Below, one piece after another: positions 35,764 to 43,702 of a stretch of DNA of 64,000 nucleotides. The position numbers and the translations under genes were made by a program. The notes beneath the pieces were generated by a model. The model did not search any database. It had not been told where the DNA came from and saw only the letters and a program-made list of their open reading frames with translations. Source of the DNA: an uncultured Pelagibacteraceae bacterium (GTDB taxonomy: Bacteria; Pseudomonadota; Alphaproteobacteria; Pelagibacterales; Pelagibacteraceae); NCBI GenBank assembly GCA_902570695.1, contig CACFZE010000004.1:1-64000 (forward strand), in the 5' to 3' direction. Within the stretch, counting starts at the first letter, position 1. The number at the start of each line of letters is the position of its first letter.

Positions 35764-35882
35764 AAGCCTGGTGATTATTGCGAAAGGGTTATACCCGATC
35801 CCATTCCGAACTCGGAAGTCAAGCCTTTCTGCGCCGATGGTACTTTGTCTTAAGACATGGAAGAGTAGGACATTGCCAGGCA
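35764..35882 (+). rRNA. rrf: 5S ribosomal RNA (unlinked)
   Basis: About 118 nt with the universal 5S core: CCCGATCCCATTCCGAAC, CTCGGAAGTCAAGC and GCGCCGATGGTA. The terminal stem is formed by GCCTGGTG (35766-35773) and TGCCAGGC (35875-35882). No 16S or 23S gene is near, and the glycan island ends immediately upstream; in SAR11 the 5S gene is separated from 16S-23S by hypervariable region 2. The exact ends may be off by one to three bases. Confidence 0.93.
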
Positions 35883-35890
35883 AATTTTTT

Positions 35891-36016
35891 ATGAAAATAG
35901 CAAGTTCTTTAAAATCATTAAAAAAAAGAGATCTAAATTCTAAATTGGTTAGAAGGAGAGGTCGCGTTTACATAATAAATAAAAAAAATCCAAAGTTTAA
36001 AGCTAGGCAAAAATAA
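35891..36016 (+). CDS. rpmJ: Ribosomal protein L36
   Basis: 41 residues beginning [14 protein letters not shown] and ending with the basic [12 protein letters not shown] tail, the form of L36 without the zinc-binding cysteines, common in alphaproteobacteria. The frame is open upstream as far as 35771, but that part lies inside the 5S rRNA, so the ATG at 35891 is the real start. It is only about 8 nt from the 5S 3' end and has no Shine-Dalgarno sequence, so the message probably arises from a 5S-rpmJ transcript. Confidence 0.92.
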   Translation: MKIASSLKSLKKRDLNSKLVRRRGRVYIINKKNPKFKARQK

Positions 36017-36017
36017 A

Positions 36018-36128
36018 ATGGACAATGAAAGTCATAAAAATACTTGGAATAATTTTACAAAGTTTGTCCTTTGGGGATCTATAGCTGTAGTTGTGATACT
36101 TATTTTAATGGCAATATTCCTTTTATAG
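36018..36128 (+). CDS. aa3-type cytochrome c oxidase subunit IV (small bacterial type)
   Basis: A 36-residue protein. The soluble start MDNESHKNTWNNFTKFVLWG is followed by one membrane helix (SIAVVVILILMAIFLL). This layout, H-x-x-T-W-x-x-F-x-K followed by a single helix, is that of the short alphaproteobacterial oxidase subunit IV, which is often encoded just before pntAA as here. It starts one base after the rpmJ stop and ends one base before pntAA. Confidence 0.75.
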   Translation: MDNESHKNTWNNFTKFVLWGSIAVVVILILMAIFLL

Positions 36129-36129
36129 A

Positions 36130-37215
36130 ATGATTGTTGGTTCAATTTCTGAAAATTTAAATATTGAAAAAAGAGTTGCTATTACTCCAGATATAATAAA
36201 AAAATATATATCAATTGGTCTTCAAGTCAATTTAAGTAAAAATTATGCCTCACACATTGGAATTACTGACGAACAATATGAAAATGAAGGTGCAACGATA
36301 TCTGAAAGAGAAAATGTTATTGCAAACTCAAATGCAATTTTACAAATGAATATACTAAACAATGAGAACTTAGATAAATTAAAAGAAAAGCAGAATCTTA
36401 TTGGTGTTTTAAATCCTTATGTTAATAAGGATAAATTGTCAGAATTAGCATCAAAAAATGTTAATTGTTTTTCCTTAGATCTTTTACCCAGAATTACTCG
36501 AGCACAATCAATGGATATATTGTCTTCCCAGGCAAACTTGGCAGGGTATAAAGCAGTCGTTGACTCTTTTGCTTATTTTCAAAAAGCTATACCAATGATG
36601 ATGACTGCAGCAGGAACAATATCAGCTGCAAAAGTTTTAATTGTAGGAGCTGGGGTTGCTGGATTACAAGCAATTGCTACGGCAAAAAGAATGGGAGCCA
36701 TAGTTTTTGCAACAGATGTGCGTTTAGCATCTAAAGAACAAGTTGAGAGCTTAGGAGGAAAGTTTTTGATTGTAGAAGGAGCAGAAAATTTAGAAACTGA
36801 AGGAGGTTATGCTAAAGAGACTTCAGAAGATTTTAAAAAAAAGCAGGAAGAATTATTAAAAGAAACTCTAAAAAAAATTGATATTGTTATCTGCACAGCC
36901 CTGATACCTGGAAAAAAAGCGCCAATAATTATAAAAAAAGAAATGATAGATGTTATGTCTAGTGGATCAATTATATATGACTTAGCAGCATCTCAAGGTG
37001 GAAATTCAGAATTAACAAAAGCAGATCAAATTATAGACAGAAATGGGGTACAGATTATGGGAGAAAAAAATATCTTAAATAAACTGCCAGTATCTGCTTC
37101 AAATTTATATTCAAAAAATATGTTTAATTTTGTTAATAATTTATATGATAAAGAAAAAAAAACTTTTAAAATAAATTTAGAAGATGAAATAATAAAGAAA
37201 ACAATGATTAAATAA
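36130..37215 (+). CDS. pntAA: NAD(P) transhydrogenase subunit alpha part 1 (NAD-binding)
   Basis: 361 residues, the soluble NAD(H)-binding domain I of proton-translocating transhydrogenase. EKRVAITPDIIKKYI at the N-terminus and the Rossmann motif LIVGAGVAGLQAIATAKRM near residues 169-187 are conserved, with RLASKEQVESLGGKF beyond. In alphaproteobacteria the alpha subunit is split in two, and the second part follows with a one-base overlap. The complex uses proton-motive force to reduce NADP with NADH. Confidence 0.96.
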   Translation: MIVGSISENLNIEKRVAITPDIIKKYISIGLQVNLSKNYASHIGITDEQYENEGATISERENVIANSNAILQMNILNNENLDKLKEKQNLIGVLNPYVNKDKLSELASKNVNCFSLDLLPRITRAQSMDILSSQANLAGYKAVVDSFAYFQKAIPMMMTAAGTISAAKVLIVGAGVAGLQAIATAKRMGAIVFATDVRLASKEQVESLGGKFLIVEGAENLETEGGYAKETSEDFKKKQEELLKETLKKIDIVICTALIPGKKAPIIIKKEMIDVMSSGSIIYDLAASQGGNSELTKADQIIDRNGVQIMGEKNILNKLPVSASNLYSKNMFNFVNNLYDKEKKTFKINLEDEIIKKTMIK

Positions 37216-37517
37216 TGGAAATCGATCCTTTTATATTTAGACTGAGCATATTTATTTTATCTATTTTTGTAGGTTATTATGTAGTTTGGAGTGTAACTCC
37301 TTCACTACATACACCTTTAATGTCAGTAACAAATGCAATTTCATCTGTAATAATAGTTGGAGCAATTATTGCAGCTTTAGCGGACACTTCTTCATCAGTT
37401 TTTCAAGGTTCAAACATTTTTGGATTTCTAGCAATAATTTTAGCAGCAGTTAATATTTTCGGTGGTTTTCTTGTCACTCAAAGAATGTTGCAAATGTATA
37501 AAAAGAAAAAGAAATAA
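37215..37517 (+). CDS. pntAB: NAD(P) transhydrogenase subunit alpha part 2 (membrane)
   Basis: 100 residues with three membrane helices after a short N-terminus. VVWSVTPSLHTPLMSVTNAI and GFLVTQRMLQMYKKKK are family hallmarks. It forms part of the proton channel with PntB. Start overlaps the pntAA stop by one base; two bases separate it from pntB. Confidence 0.96.
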   Translation: MEIDPFIFRLSIFILSIFVGYYVVWSVTPSLHTPLMSVTNAISSVIIVGAIIAALADTSSSVFQGSNIFGFLAIILAAVNIFGGFLVTQRMLQMYKKKKK

Positions 37518-37519
37518 AT

Positions 37520-38914
37520 ATGTCAGCAAATTTATCTGCATTATTTTATTTAATATCAGGGATTTTATTTATTTTAGCTCTAAGAGGACTTTCCTCACCT
37601 GAGACATCAAGGCAAGGAAATTATTTCGGTATTGCTGGGATGACAATATCCATAATTGTAACTTTTTTATCAGTGGGAAATTTTGGTCCTGGTTTTATAT
37701 ATGTAATAGTTTTTCTACTTATTGGTGGATCAATTGGAGCATTTATAGCTTTTAGAATACCTATGACAGCTATGCCAGAGCTAGTAGCAGGTTTTCATAG
37801 CTTAGTAGGTTTAGCTGCAGTTTTTGTTGCAATTTCTGCGTTTTTAAAACCAGGTGCTTTTAATTTGGGAGATCTTGGTAACATAAAATTAGCTAGTTTG
37901 ATCGAAATGTCGTTAGGTGCTGCAATTGGGGCTATAACTTTTTCTGGCTCTATAATCGCTTTTCTTAAACTAAGAGGAATAATGTCGGGTTCACCAATTA
38001 CATTTAAAGGTCAACACATTATAAATTTGCTATTAGGTGTAGCTATAATATTTTTAATTTATTATTTATGTAGATCTCAATCCTCAAATATTTTTTGGTC
38101 TGTTATATTTATTTCTTTTATTTTAGGAGTTTTATTAATAATTCCAATTGGAGGTGCAGATATGCCAGTGGTTATCTCAATGTTAAATTCTTATTCTGGT
38201 TGGGCTGCAGCTGGAATTGGATTTACATTAGAGAACACAGCCTTAATTATTACTGGAGCTTTAGTTGGTTCATCAGGAGCTATTCTTTCTTATATAATGT
38301 GTAAAGGTATGAATAGATCATTCTTTAATGTTATTCTTGGAGGATGGGGAGCAACAGATCAAACTAGCAACAAAGAAGATAAAGAACAAAAACCTGTTAA
38401 AAATGGTAATGCTGATGACGCGGCTTTCTTAATGAAAAATGCATCTTCTGTCATAATTGTTCCTGGATATGGAATGGCAGTTGCTCAAGCCCAACATGCT
38501 CTAAGAGAAATGGTAGATGCACTAAAAAAAAATGGTGTCAAGGTTTCTTATGCTATTCATCCAGTAGCTGGTAGAATGCCTGGTCATATGAATGTTTTAT
38601 TGGCAGAGGCGAATGTGCCATATGATGAAGTATTTGAGTTAGAAGAAATAAATAATGATTTCGCTAATTGCGATGTTGCTTATGTAATAGGTGCGAATGA
38701 TGTCACAAATCCTGTGGCAAAATCAGATCCTCAAAGCCCGATTTATGGAATGCCGGTATTAGATGTTGAAAAAAGTAAATCTGTTTTATTTGTAAAAAGA
38801 AGTTTATCGCCCGGTTATGCGGGAATAGACAATGACCTTTTTTATAGAGATAATACATTAATGTTATTTGCAGATGCTAAGAAAATGACTGAAGAAATTG
38901 TAAAGAGTTTATAA
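37520..38914 (+). CDS. pntB: NAD(P) transhydrogenase subunit beta
   Basis: 464 residues. Residues 1-265 hold eight or nine membrane helices of the proton channel, including the SLVGLAAVFVA histidine-containing region (AGFHSLVG). The C-terminal NADP-binding domain III has VIIVPGYGMAVAQAQHAL, HPVAGRMPGHMNVLLAEA and YVIGANDVTNPVA. An acidic linker joins the halves. Full length and intact. The stop (TAA) directly abuts the TTG start of the transaldolase, so all four genes from the oxidase subunit onward look cotranscribed. Confidence 0.97.
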   Translation: MSANLSALFYLISGILFILALRGLSSPETSRQGNYFGIAGMTISIIVTFLSVGNFGPGFIYVIVFLLIGGSIGAFIAFRIPMTAMPELVAGFHSLVGLAAVFVAISAFLKPGAFNLGDLGNIKLASLIEMSLGAAIGAITFSGSIIAFLKLRGIMSGSPITFKGQHIINLLLGVAIIFLIYYLCRSQSSNIFWSVIFISFILGVLLIIPIGGADMPVVISMLNSYSGWAAAGIGFTLENTALIITGALVGSSGAILSYIMCKGMNRSFFNVILGGWGATDQTSNKEDKEQKPVKNGNADDAAFLMKNASSVIIVPGYGMAVAQAQHALREMVDALKKNGVKVSYAIHPVAGRMPGHMNVLLAEANVPYDEVFELEEINNDFANCDVAYVIGANDVTNPVAKSDPQSPIYGMPVLDVEKSKSVLFVKRSLSPGYAGIDNDLFYRDNTLMLFADAKKMTEEIVKSL

Positions 38915-39607
38915 TTGACTAAAATATTCTGCGATATAGCTGATATTAAACTTATTAAAAAGTTTAACAAAAAAAAAATAGTTAAAGGATTTACAACTAA
39001 TCCGAGTCTAATGCGAAATGCTGGGGCTAAAAATTATTCAAAGTATTGTAAATCAATTTTAAAATTAACTAACAAACCAGTTTCTTGCGAAGTATTTGCT
39101 GATGATATGAAAAATATGATTTATCAAGGAAAAAAAATAAGCAAATGGTCAAAAAATGTATTTGTAAAAGTTCCGGTTACTAATTCTAAAGGCTTATTTA
39201 TGGGCAAAGTTATCAAAACTTTAAATAACGATAAAATTAAATTAAATATAACTGCAGTTTATAGTTCAAAACAAACTGAGAAGATTTTAAAAAGTATTAA
39301 TAAAACAACTAAAGTTATTATCTCTATTTTTGCTGGCAGGATGGCTGATGTAGGTAAAGATCCTGTGCCTCAGTTTAAGGAAAGCTTGAAAATTTCTAAG
39401 AAATTTAAAAATGTTGAGATACTTTGGGCAAGTACAAGAGAGCCTTATAACTATATTCAAGCAAAAAATTTAGGGTGTCATATTATTACAGCTCCTCCAG
39501 CTATAATTGAAAAAATTGAAAAGTTTGGTAAGAGTTTTTATAATCTTACAACTGATACTGTTAAAGGCTTTCTCTCAGACAGTAAAAAATCTAAATTTAA
39601 AATATAA
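38915..39607 (+). CDS. tal: Transaldolase, small FSA/TalC-like type
   Basis: 230 residues. KIFCDIADIKLIKKF, KGFTTNPSLMRNAG, NVFVKVPVTNSKGL (Schiff-base lysine in KVP), LNITAVYSS and ISIFAGRMADVGKDP follow the order of the short transaldolase/fructose-6-phosphate aldolase family. It probably serves the non-oxidative pentose phosphate pathway together with the transketolase at 45.9 kb. The start is TTG with no gap after pntB. The stop is two bases from the 3' end of the opposite-strand tRNA, leaving no room for a terminator. Confidence 0.88.
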   Translation: MTKIFCDIADIKLIKKFNKKKIVKGFTTNPSLMRNAGAKNYSKYCKSILKLTNKPVSCEVFADDMKNMIYQGKKISKWSKNVFVKVPVTNSKGLFMGKVIKTLNNDKIKLNITAVYSSKQTEKILKSINKTTKVIISIFAGRMADVGKDPVPQFKESLKISKKFKNVEILWASTREPYNYIQAKNLGCHIITAPPAIIEKIEKFGKSFYNLTTDTVKGFLSDSKKSKFKI

Positions 39608-39609
39608 AT

Positions 39610-39686
39610 TGGTTGCGGGGGACGGATTTGAACCGCCGACCTCAAGGTTATGAGCCTTGCGAGCTACCAGGCTGCTCCACCCCGCG
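39610..39686 (-). tRNA. Initiator tRNA-fMet (CAT anticodon)
   Basis: 77 nt including an encoded CCA. Acceptor strands CGCGGGG and CCCCGCA leave the C1:A72 mismatch that marks bacterial initiators. The anticodon loop is CTCATAA and the T-loop GGTTCGAATCC. The anticodon stem is CAAGG/CCTTG, so the usual three G:C pairs are A:U, G:C, G:C. No elongator tRNA-Met features are seen. Confidence 0.95.
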
Positions 39687-39688
39687 AT

Positions 39689-39895
39689 CTAAATCCTGTT
39701 TTTGAGCTTGTTAAGTTTCTTTACTCTTTTAATGTTTTCTTGAAGAATTCTTTTCTTTTTTTCTGATGGCTTTTCATAATTATTTTTGAGTTTAATAATT
39801 TTAAAAAAACCATCTCTCTGTAGTTTTCTTTTTAAAACTCTCAGCGCTTGTTCAACATTATTATCTTTAACTTCTATTTTAATAACAACCTCCAA
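39689..39895 (-). CDS. rpsU: Ribosomal protein S21, start codon uncertain (TTG at 39895 or ATT at 39883)
   Basis: Small-subunit protein: KIEVKDNNVEQALRVLKRKLQRDG and NYEKPSEKKKR are the S21 core. The longest conventional frame starts at TTG 39895 (68 residues), but a perfect GGAGG lies inside that start (39893-39889), five bases ahead of an ATT codon at 39883-39881. In other alphaproteobacteria S21 begins M-x-V-x-V-R-D-N-N, and this ATT falls exactly at the Met position. A real AUU start (64 residues) is therefore likely. It is two bases from the tRNA gene and the last CDS of the minus-strand run. Confidence 0.92.
   Translation of the reverse strand: MEVVIKIEVKDNNVEQALRVLKRKLQRDGFFKIIKLKNNYEKPSEKKKRILQENIKRVKKLNKLKNRI
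39889..39893 (-). promoter_or_regulatory. Shine-Dalgarno GGAGG pointing to an ATT start of rpsU
   Basis: GGAGG on the minus strand followed by five bases (TTGTT) and then ATT at 39883. Strong purine-rich sites are rare in this window, which makes the match stand out. Confidence 0.6.
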
Positions 39896-39945
39896 AAAAA
39901 ATGTTAGTTAGCATTTTAAATAATATTTGTCTATAAATTTCAATT

Positions 39946-40521
39946 TTAAGTTTTGTTTAATAGATTTGAGCTTTCTTTATCTTTTTTATCTTTTTTTAAT
40001 CTTCTTTCAGCTTTTTCTAATGCTTGAAGTAAATCTTTTTGAGAAAACAAACCCATTGCAACAGGATCTTTTGCATTTAGGCTGTTATAATTCCAATAAC
40101 TTTTATTCCTAATTAAACTGACAGAATTTTTGGCTATCCCTACAAGTTTAGCAATCTGAGAGTCCTTCAAAATAGAGTGGTTTTTTAATAGCCAAAGTGC
40201 TGAATCAGGTTTATCTTGTCGTTTTGACAATGGAATATATTTTTTAATTTTACTTTCTATATTTTTTACCATTATCTCCTCATCAACTATATTTAGAGGT
40301 CGATCTTCTTTCTCTGAAGAGAGCCGTATTTCTTCTTGCGTCAATTGTCCTGACATTATGGGATTATACCCAACTATACCTTTTGCAACTTCTCCGTCAG
40401 CAATACCTTGAACTTCCACTTCGTGTAATTTACAAAATTCTGCAATTTGCTTAAAAGTCAAAGTAGTGTTCTCCACAAGCCATACTGCTGTTGCCATTGG
40501 CATTAATGGTGCTTTTGACAT
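39946..40521 (-). CDS. trcR: TrcR-like cell-cycle transcriptional regulator (DUF1013)
   Basis: 191 residues. [41 protein letters not shown] and GIVGYNPIMSGQLT are the strongly conserved N-terminal block of alphaproteobacterial DUF1013 proteins, named TrcR in Caulobacter, where it affects cell-cycle transcription. SLLRNKSYWNYN-like residues (SLIRNKSYWNYN here) suggest a helix-turn-helix later in the chain. The C-terminus is Lys-rich. The ATG overlaps the rpmE stop (TAATG). Function in SAR11 is inferred from the Caulobacter homologue. Confidence 0.85.
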   Translation of the reverse strand: MSKAPLMPMATAVWLVENTTLTFKQIAEFCKLHEVEVQGIADGEVAKGIVGYNPIMSGQLTQEEIRLSSEKEDRPLNIVDEEIMVKNIESKIKKYIPLSKRQDKPDSALWLLKNHSILKDSQIAKLVGIAKNSVSLIRNKSYWNYNSLNAKDPVAMGLFSQKDLLQALEKAERRLKKDKKDKESSNLLNKT

Positions 40522-40751
40522 TAGTTTTTATTCTCTGATCTAAAGTTCTGGAATTTTTTGTTAAACTTGCTAATTCTTCCTTTATCCAAAATTTTTTGCT
40601 TTCCACCTGTCCAAGCTGCATGAGACTTTGGATCAATCTCAAGTTTTAAAACATCGTTTTCAGAACCCCAAGTAGATCTCGTTTCAAATTGTGATCCATC
40701 AGTCATCTCGACTTTAATAGTATGATATTTTGGATGTATATTTTTTTTCAT
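40521..40751 (-). CDS. rpmE: Ribosomal protein L31
   Basis: 76 residues. [20 protein letters not shown] and the [19 protein letters not shown] region are typical of L31. The zinc-binding cysteines are absent, so this is the C-minus form, which needs no zinc. It is overlapped by the start of the trcR-like gene. Confidence 0.94.
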   Translation of the reverse strand: MKKNIHPKYHTIKVEMTDGSQFETRSTWGSENDVLKLEIDPKSHAAWTGGKQKILDKGRISKFNKKFQNFRSENKN

Positions 40752-40786
40752 CGCAGCCTTATAGCAAAAATCATTTTAAAAACAAT

Positions 40787-41530
40787 TTAAAATTTTTCCA
40801 ATTTATCCAACATTTTTTCGTAAATATTTGGATTTGCAGCTCTAATATCAATTTTTTTTTTAAATTCATTGATATTGTTTACTTTACCTCCAGCTTCCTC
40901 GATTATAATTTTTCCAGCAGCCACATCCCACAAATTAATTTTATTATGAAAATATCCATCAAATCTTCCACATCCAACATAGGCTAAATCTAAAGCAGCA
41001 CAGCCAGTATTTCTTAAATTTAAATTTGGATGTATATTTTTTATTCCATCATTATTTGATGCAAATAAACACTCTTCAAGACTTGATTTATTGGAGACCC
41101 TAATTCTATTATTATTGATGAAAGATCCATTGTTTTTTTCTGCATAAAAAATTTCATTTTTTACGGGGTCAACAATTAATCCGATTATAATTTCATCATC
41201 TTTCTGTAGAGCTATAGATATTGCAAAATGGGGCACACCATGCAAGAAATTCGAAGTACCATCTATAGGGTCTATTATCCAAAAAATATTTTTTCTTTTA
41301 TTAATTATCTTACCTGTTTCTTCGGTAATAAATGAATAATCTTTTTTTGTTTTATCTAATTCTTCAATTAAAATTTTTTCTACCCTTTTATCCGTTTTTG
41401 TAACAAAGTCTTTAGGACCTTTTCTAGAAACTTGTAAATTTTCTAATTCACCAAAATCTCTAATTATCACTTTTGATGCTTTTTCACATGCTTTAATCAT
41501 TAAATTTAAGTTTGCAGATATTGAATTCAT
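40787..41530 (-). CDS. suhB: Inositol monophosphatase family protein (SuhB)
   Basis: 247 residues. The metal-binding motifs appear in order: ITEETG near residue 67, WIIDPIDGTSNFLHG near 83-97 and LWDVAAGKIIIEEAGG near 205. It dephosphorylates inositol-1-phosphate and related sugar phosphates; SuhB also takes part in rRNA antitermination in gammaproteobacteria, which is not testable here. One base separates it from efp upstream. Confidence 0.92.
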   Translation of the reverse strand: MNSISANLNLMIKACEKASKVIIRDFGELENLQVSRKGPKDFVTKTDKRVEKILIEELDKTKKDYSFITEETGKIINKRKNIFWIIDPIDGTSNFLHGVPHFAISIALQKDDEIIIGLIVDPVKNEIFYAEKNNGSFINNNRIRVSNKSSLEECLFASNNDGIKNIHPNLNLRNTGCAALDLAYVGCGRFDGYFHNKINLWDVAAGKIIIEEAGGKVNNINEFKKKIDIRAANPNIYEKMLDKLEKF

Positions 41531-41531
41531 T

Positions 41532-42092
41532 TTAAATCTTTTTTACATATTCCATTGTTCTTGTGTCTATTATTATAGTGTCACCGCTTTCTATAAAAGG
41601 GGGTACTTGAATATTTAATCCATTTTTTAGCATTGCTGGTTTATATGATGAAGAAACTGTTTGACCTTTAAGAGCAGCATCTGTTGTTTCAATAACAAAA
41701 GTCAGCTGATTTGGTAGTAAAATGCTTAAAGGTTTGTCATTATGAAAATTAATAGTAACTTCTAAATTTTCAGTTAGCATTTTACCTTTATCACCTACCA
41801 GATCTTTATTTAAATTAATTTGCTCAAATGAGCTAGGGTTCATAAAATAATAATCATTCTCGTCATTATATAAAAAATTATATTTTAATTCATCTAATGC
41901 TGCTTTTTCTATAGTTTCACTTGATCTAAATCTTTCATTCAGTTTTGTTTTTTTGATTAAACTTTTCATTTCTACCTGTGCAAATGCTCCGCCTTTTCCA
42001 GGTTTAACATTATTAATTTTTAATACCTCCCATAAATCATCTTTATATTCCAAGATCATGCCCACTCTTATTTCTGTTGCATTAATTTTCAT
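41532..42092 (-). CDS. efp: Translation elongation factor P
   Basis: 186 residues, standard length. It relieves ribosome stalling at polyproline. MKINATEIRVGMILEYKDDLW and VLKINNVKPGKGGAFAQVEMK are domain I; the loop lysine that is modified in many bacteria is in PGKGGA. The OB domains have FMNPSSFEQI and TTDAALKGQTVSSSYKPA. It overlaps the thiE 3' end by 11 bp. Confidence 0.97.
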   Translation of the reverse strand: MKINATEIRVGMILEYKDDLWEVLKINNVKPGKGGAFAQVEMKSLIKKTKLNERFRSSETIEKAALDELKYNFLYNDENDYYFMNPSSFEQINLNKDLVGDKGKMLTENLEVTINFHNDKPLSILLPNQLTFVIETTDAALKGQTVSSSYKPAMLKNGLNIQVPPFIESGDTIIIDTRTMEYVKKI

Positions 42093-42705
42093 TAAATTTT
42101 TTAATTGCTTGATATGGTTTTAACTTTTTATTACTCCAAATGTAGCTTGAAATAGCCAAAAAATCTGCATTATTCAATAATAGATTTTTATAATTCTTCT
42201 CGTTAATTCCCCCAATAGCTACAACAGGCAAATCTATAGATTTTTTTATTTTTCTTAAAGTTTTAATATTTGCTTTATAAATGACTTTTTTGGTTTTAGT
42301 TTTGTAAAATGCCCCAATAGCAATATAATCCGCACCATTTGATGAAGCATTTTTTGCTAGTTTAATTGAATTATGACATGTGACTCCAATTATTTTATTT
42401 TTTAAAATTTTTTTTGCTTCAATAATATTCATATCTTTTTGGCCTAAATGACAACCATCGGCTTTCACTTTTAAAGCAATATTTGGATTATCATTGACAA
42501 TAAATTTTACTTTATTTTTTTTACAAATTTTTAATATTTTCTTTCCTATTATGACCTTTTTTTTATTATTTTCTTTTTTAAGTCTTAGTTGAAAAAATTT
42601 GACCTTATTTGATTTTAGGACTAAATTTAAGTTATTATAAAATAGTTTATCTGTAATTTTATTAGGCGATATTAAGTATATAAATTTATTATTTTGTATT
42701 TTCAA
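42082..42705 (-). CDS. thiE: Thiamine-phosphate synthase
   Basis: 207 residues, a TIM barrel joining HMP-pyrophosphate and thiazole phosphate. FFQLRLKKENNKKK, KFIVNDNPNIALKVKADGCHLGQKDM, IIGVTCHNSIKLA, GADYIAIGAF and PVVAIGGINEKN are the ThiE landmarks (N-D and H-L-G-Q for substrate phosphate and metal). Overlaps both neighbours: 17 bp with the aldolase and 11 bp with efp. With thiD at 61.7 kb it fits the known SAR11 pattern of thiamine synthesis from imported HMP; thiC is not in this window. Confidence 0.92.
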   Translation of the reverse strand: MKIQNNKFIYLISPNKITDKLFYNNLNLVLKSNKVKFFQLRLKKENNKKKVIIGKKILKICKKNKVKFIVNDNPNIALKVKADGCHLGQKDMNIIEAKKILKNKIIGVTCHNSIKLAKNASSNGADYIAIGAFYKTKTKKVIYKANIKTLRKIKKSIDLPVVAIGGINEKNYKNLLLNNADFLAISSYIWSNKKLKPYQAIKKFNEN

Positions 42706-43702
42706 TATTTTTAGACCATTTTCCTTGCGCCGCCAAAGAACACATTTTAGCTCTATGATCGAAAATTTTCTGAGTTCCGACTATGTTATTTATATCTTTT
42801 GACCAAAATCTTAACGCACTTTGTTGTAGAGCTCTTCCATAAGAATAAGTCATTATAAAATCTGTATTATTATTGATATTTATTTGGTTAAGGTTTGCTG
42901 TTGCCTCTATTTCTGTTTGACCACCAGAGAGAAAAGCTATACCTGGGACTGATGAAGGCACATTATTTTTTAAACATTCTAATGTCAGCCCTGCTATTTC
43001 ATCATTAGAAATTTTTTCGTTAGAATCTTTACCTGGTAAAATCATGTTCGGTTTTAATATTGTTCCTGATAAATCAATTTTGTACAATTCCAATTCTTCA
43101 TAACATTTACTTATTACTTCAGAAGTTTTTGTTAAACAATCCTTAGCTGAATGATGACCATCCATTAGAACTTCAGGTTCAATTATAGGAACCATTCCTG
43201 CTTCTTGGACTAATGCTGCATATCTAGCTAATGCATGAGCATTTGCTGAAACTGATAATTTACTAGGATATTTATCAGATATAAGGTAGACACCTCTCCA
43301 TTTTGTAAATCTTGCGCCAAGTTTGTAATAATCTCTTAGTCGTTCCCTTAAACCATCCAATCCTTCAGTAATTTTCTCATCTTTAGACCCTGCCAATATT
43401 TTAGCCCCTTTATCAACTTTAATACCAGTTAATGAACCACTTGCATTTATTAATTCAGGTATTGTTTTTCCATAGGAAGTTTTTTGTCTTATAGTTTCAT
43501 CATATAGTATTACTCCGCCTATACATTTACTCATTGATGGAGATGAAAAAAGAGTTTGTCTAAAAAGCAGTCTATTATTTTCATCGGAATGTACTTTTAC
43601 CGAATCTAATCTTTTTGTCATTGTGGCTGTACTTTCATCAGCTGCAAGTATACCTTTGCCATTTGACAATATTTGAAGAGCGATTTTGTTTAGTTCAGAC
43701 AT
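42689..43702 (-). CDS. Fructose-bisphosphate aldolase, class I (eukaryote-like)
   Basis: 337 residues. KGILAADESTATMTKRL, FTKWRGVYLISDK, VPIIEPEVLMDG, GTILKPNMILPGK (Schiff-base lysine in LKPN) and PGIAFLSGGQTEIEATANL match the class I aldolase of animals, plants and many alphaproteobacteria, not the metal-dependent class II enzyme. It cleaves fructose-1,6-bisphosphate and runs the reverse reaction in gluconeogenesis. Directly after pgk with no spacing, in a tkt-gap-pgk-aldolase block. Confidence 0.95.
   Translation of the reverse strand: MSELNKIALQILSNGKGILAADESTATMTKRLDSVKVHSDENNRLLFRQTLFSSPSMSKCIGGVILYDETIRQKTSYGKTIPELINASGSLTGIKVDKGAKILAGSKDEKITEGLDGLRERLRDYYKLGARFTKWRGVYLISDKYPSKLSVSANAHALARYAALVQEAGMVPIIEPEVLMDGHHSAKDCLTKTSEVISKCYEELELYKIDLSGTILKPNMILPGKDSNEKISNDEIAGLTLECLKNNVPSSVPGIAFLSGGQTEIEATANLNQININNNTDFIMTYSYGRALQQSALRFWSKDINNIVGTQKIFDHRAKMCSLAAQGKWSKNIENTK

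Noticed and set aside
35771..35890. Upstream extension of the rpmJ reading frame to an 81-residue protein
   Set aside because: The extra 40 codons lie within the 5S rRNA gene; L36 begins at the ATG at 35891.
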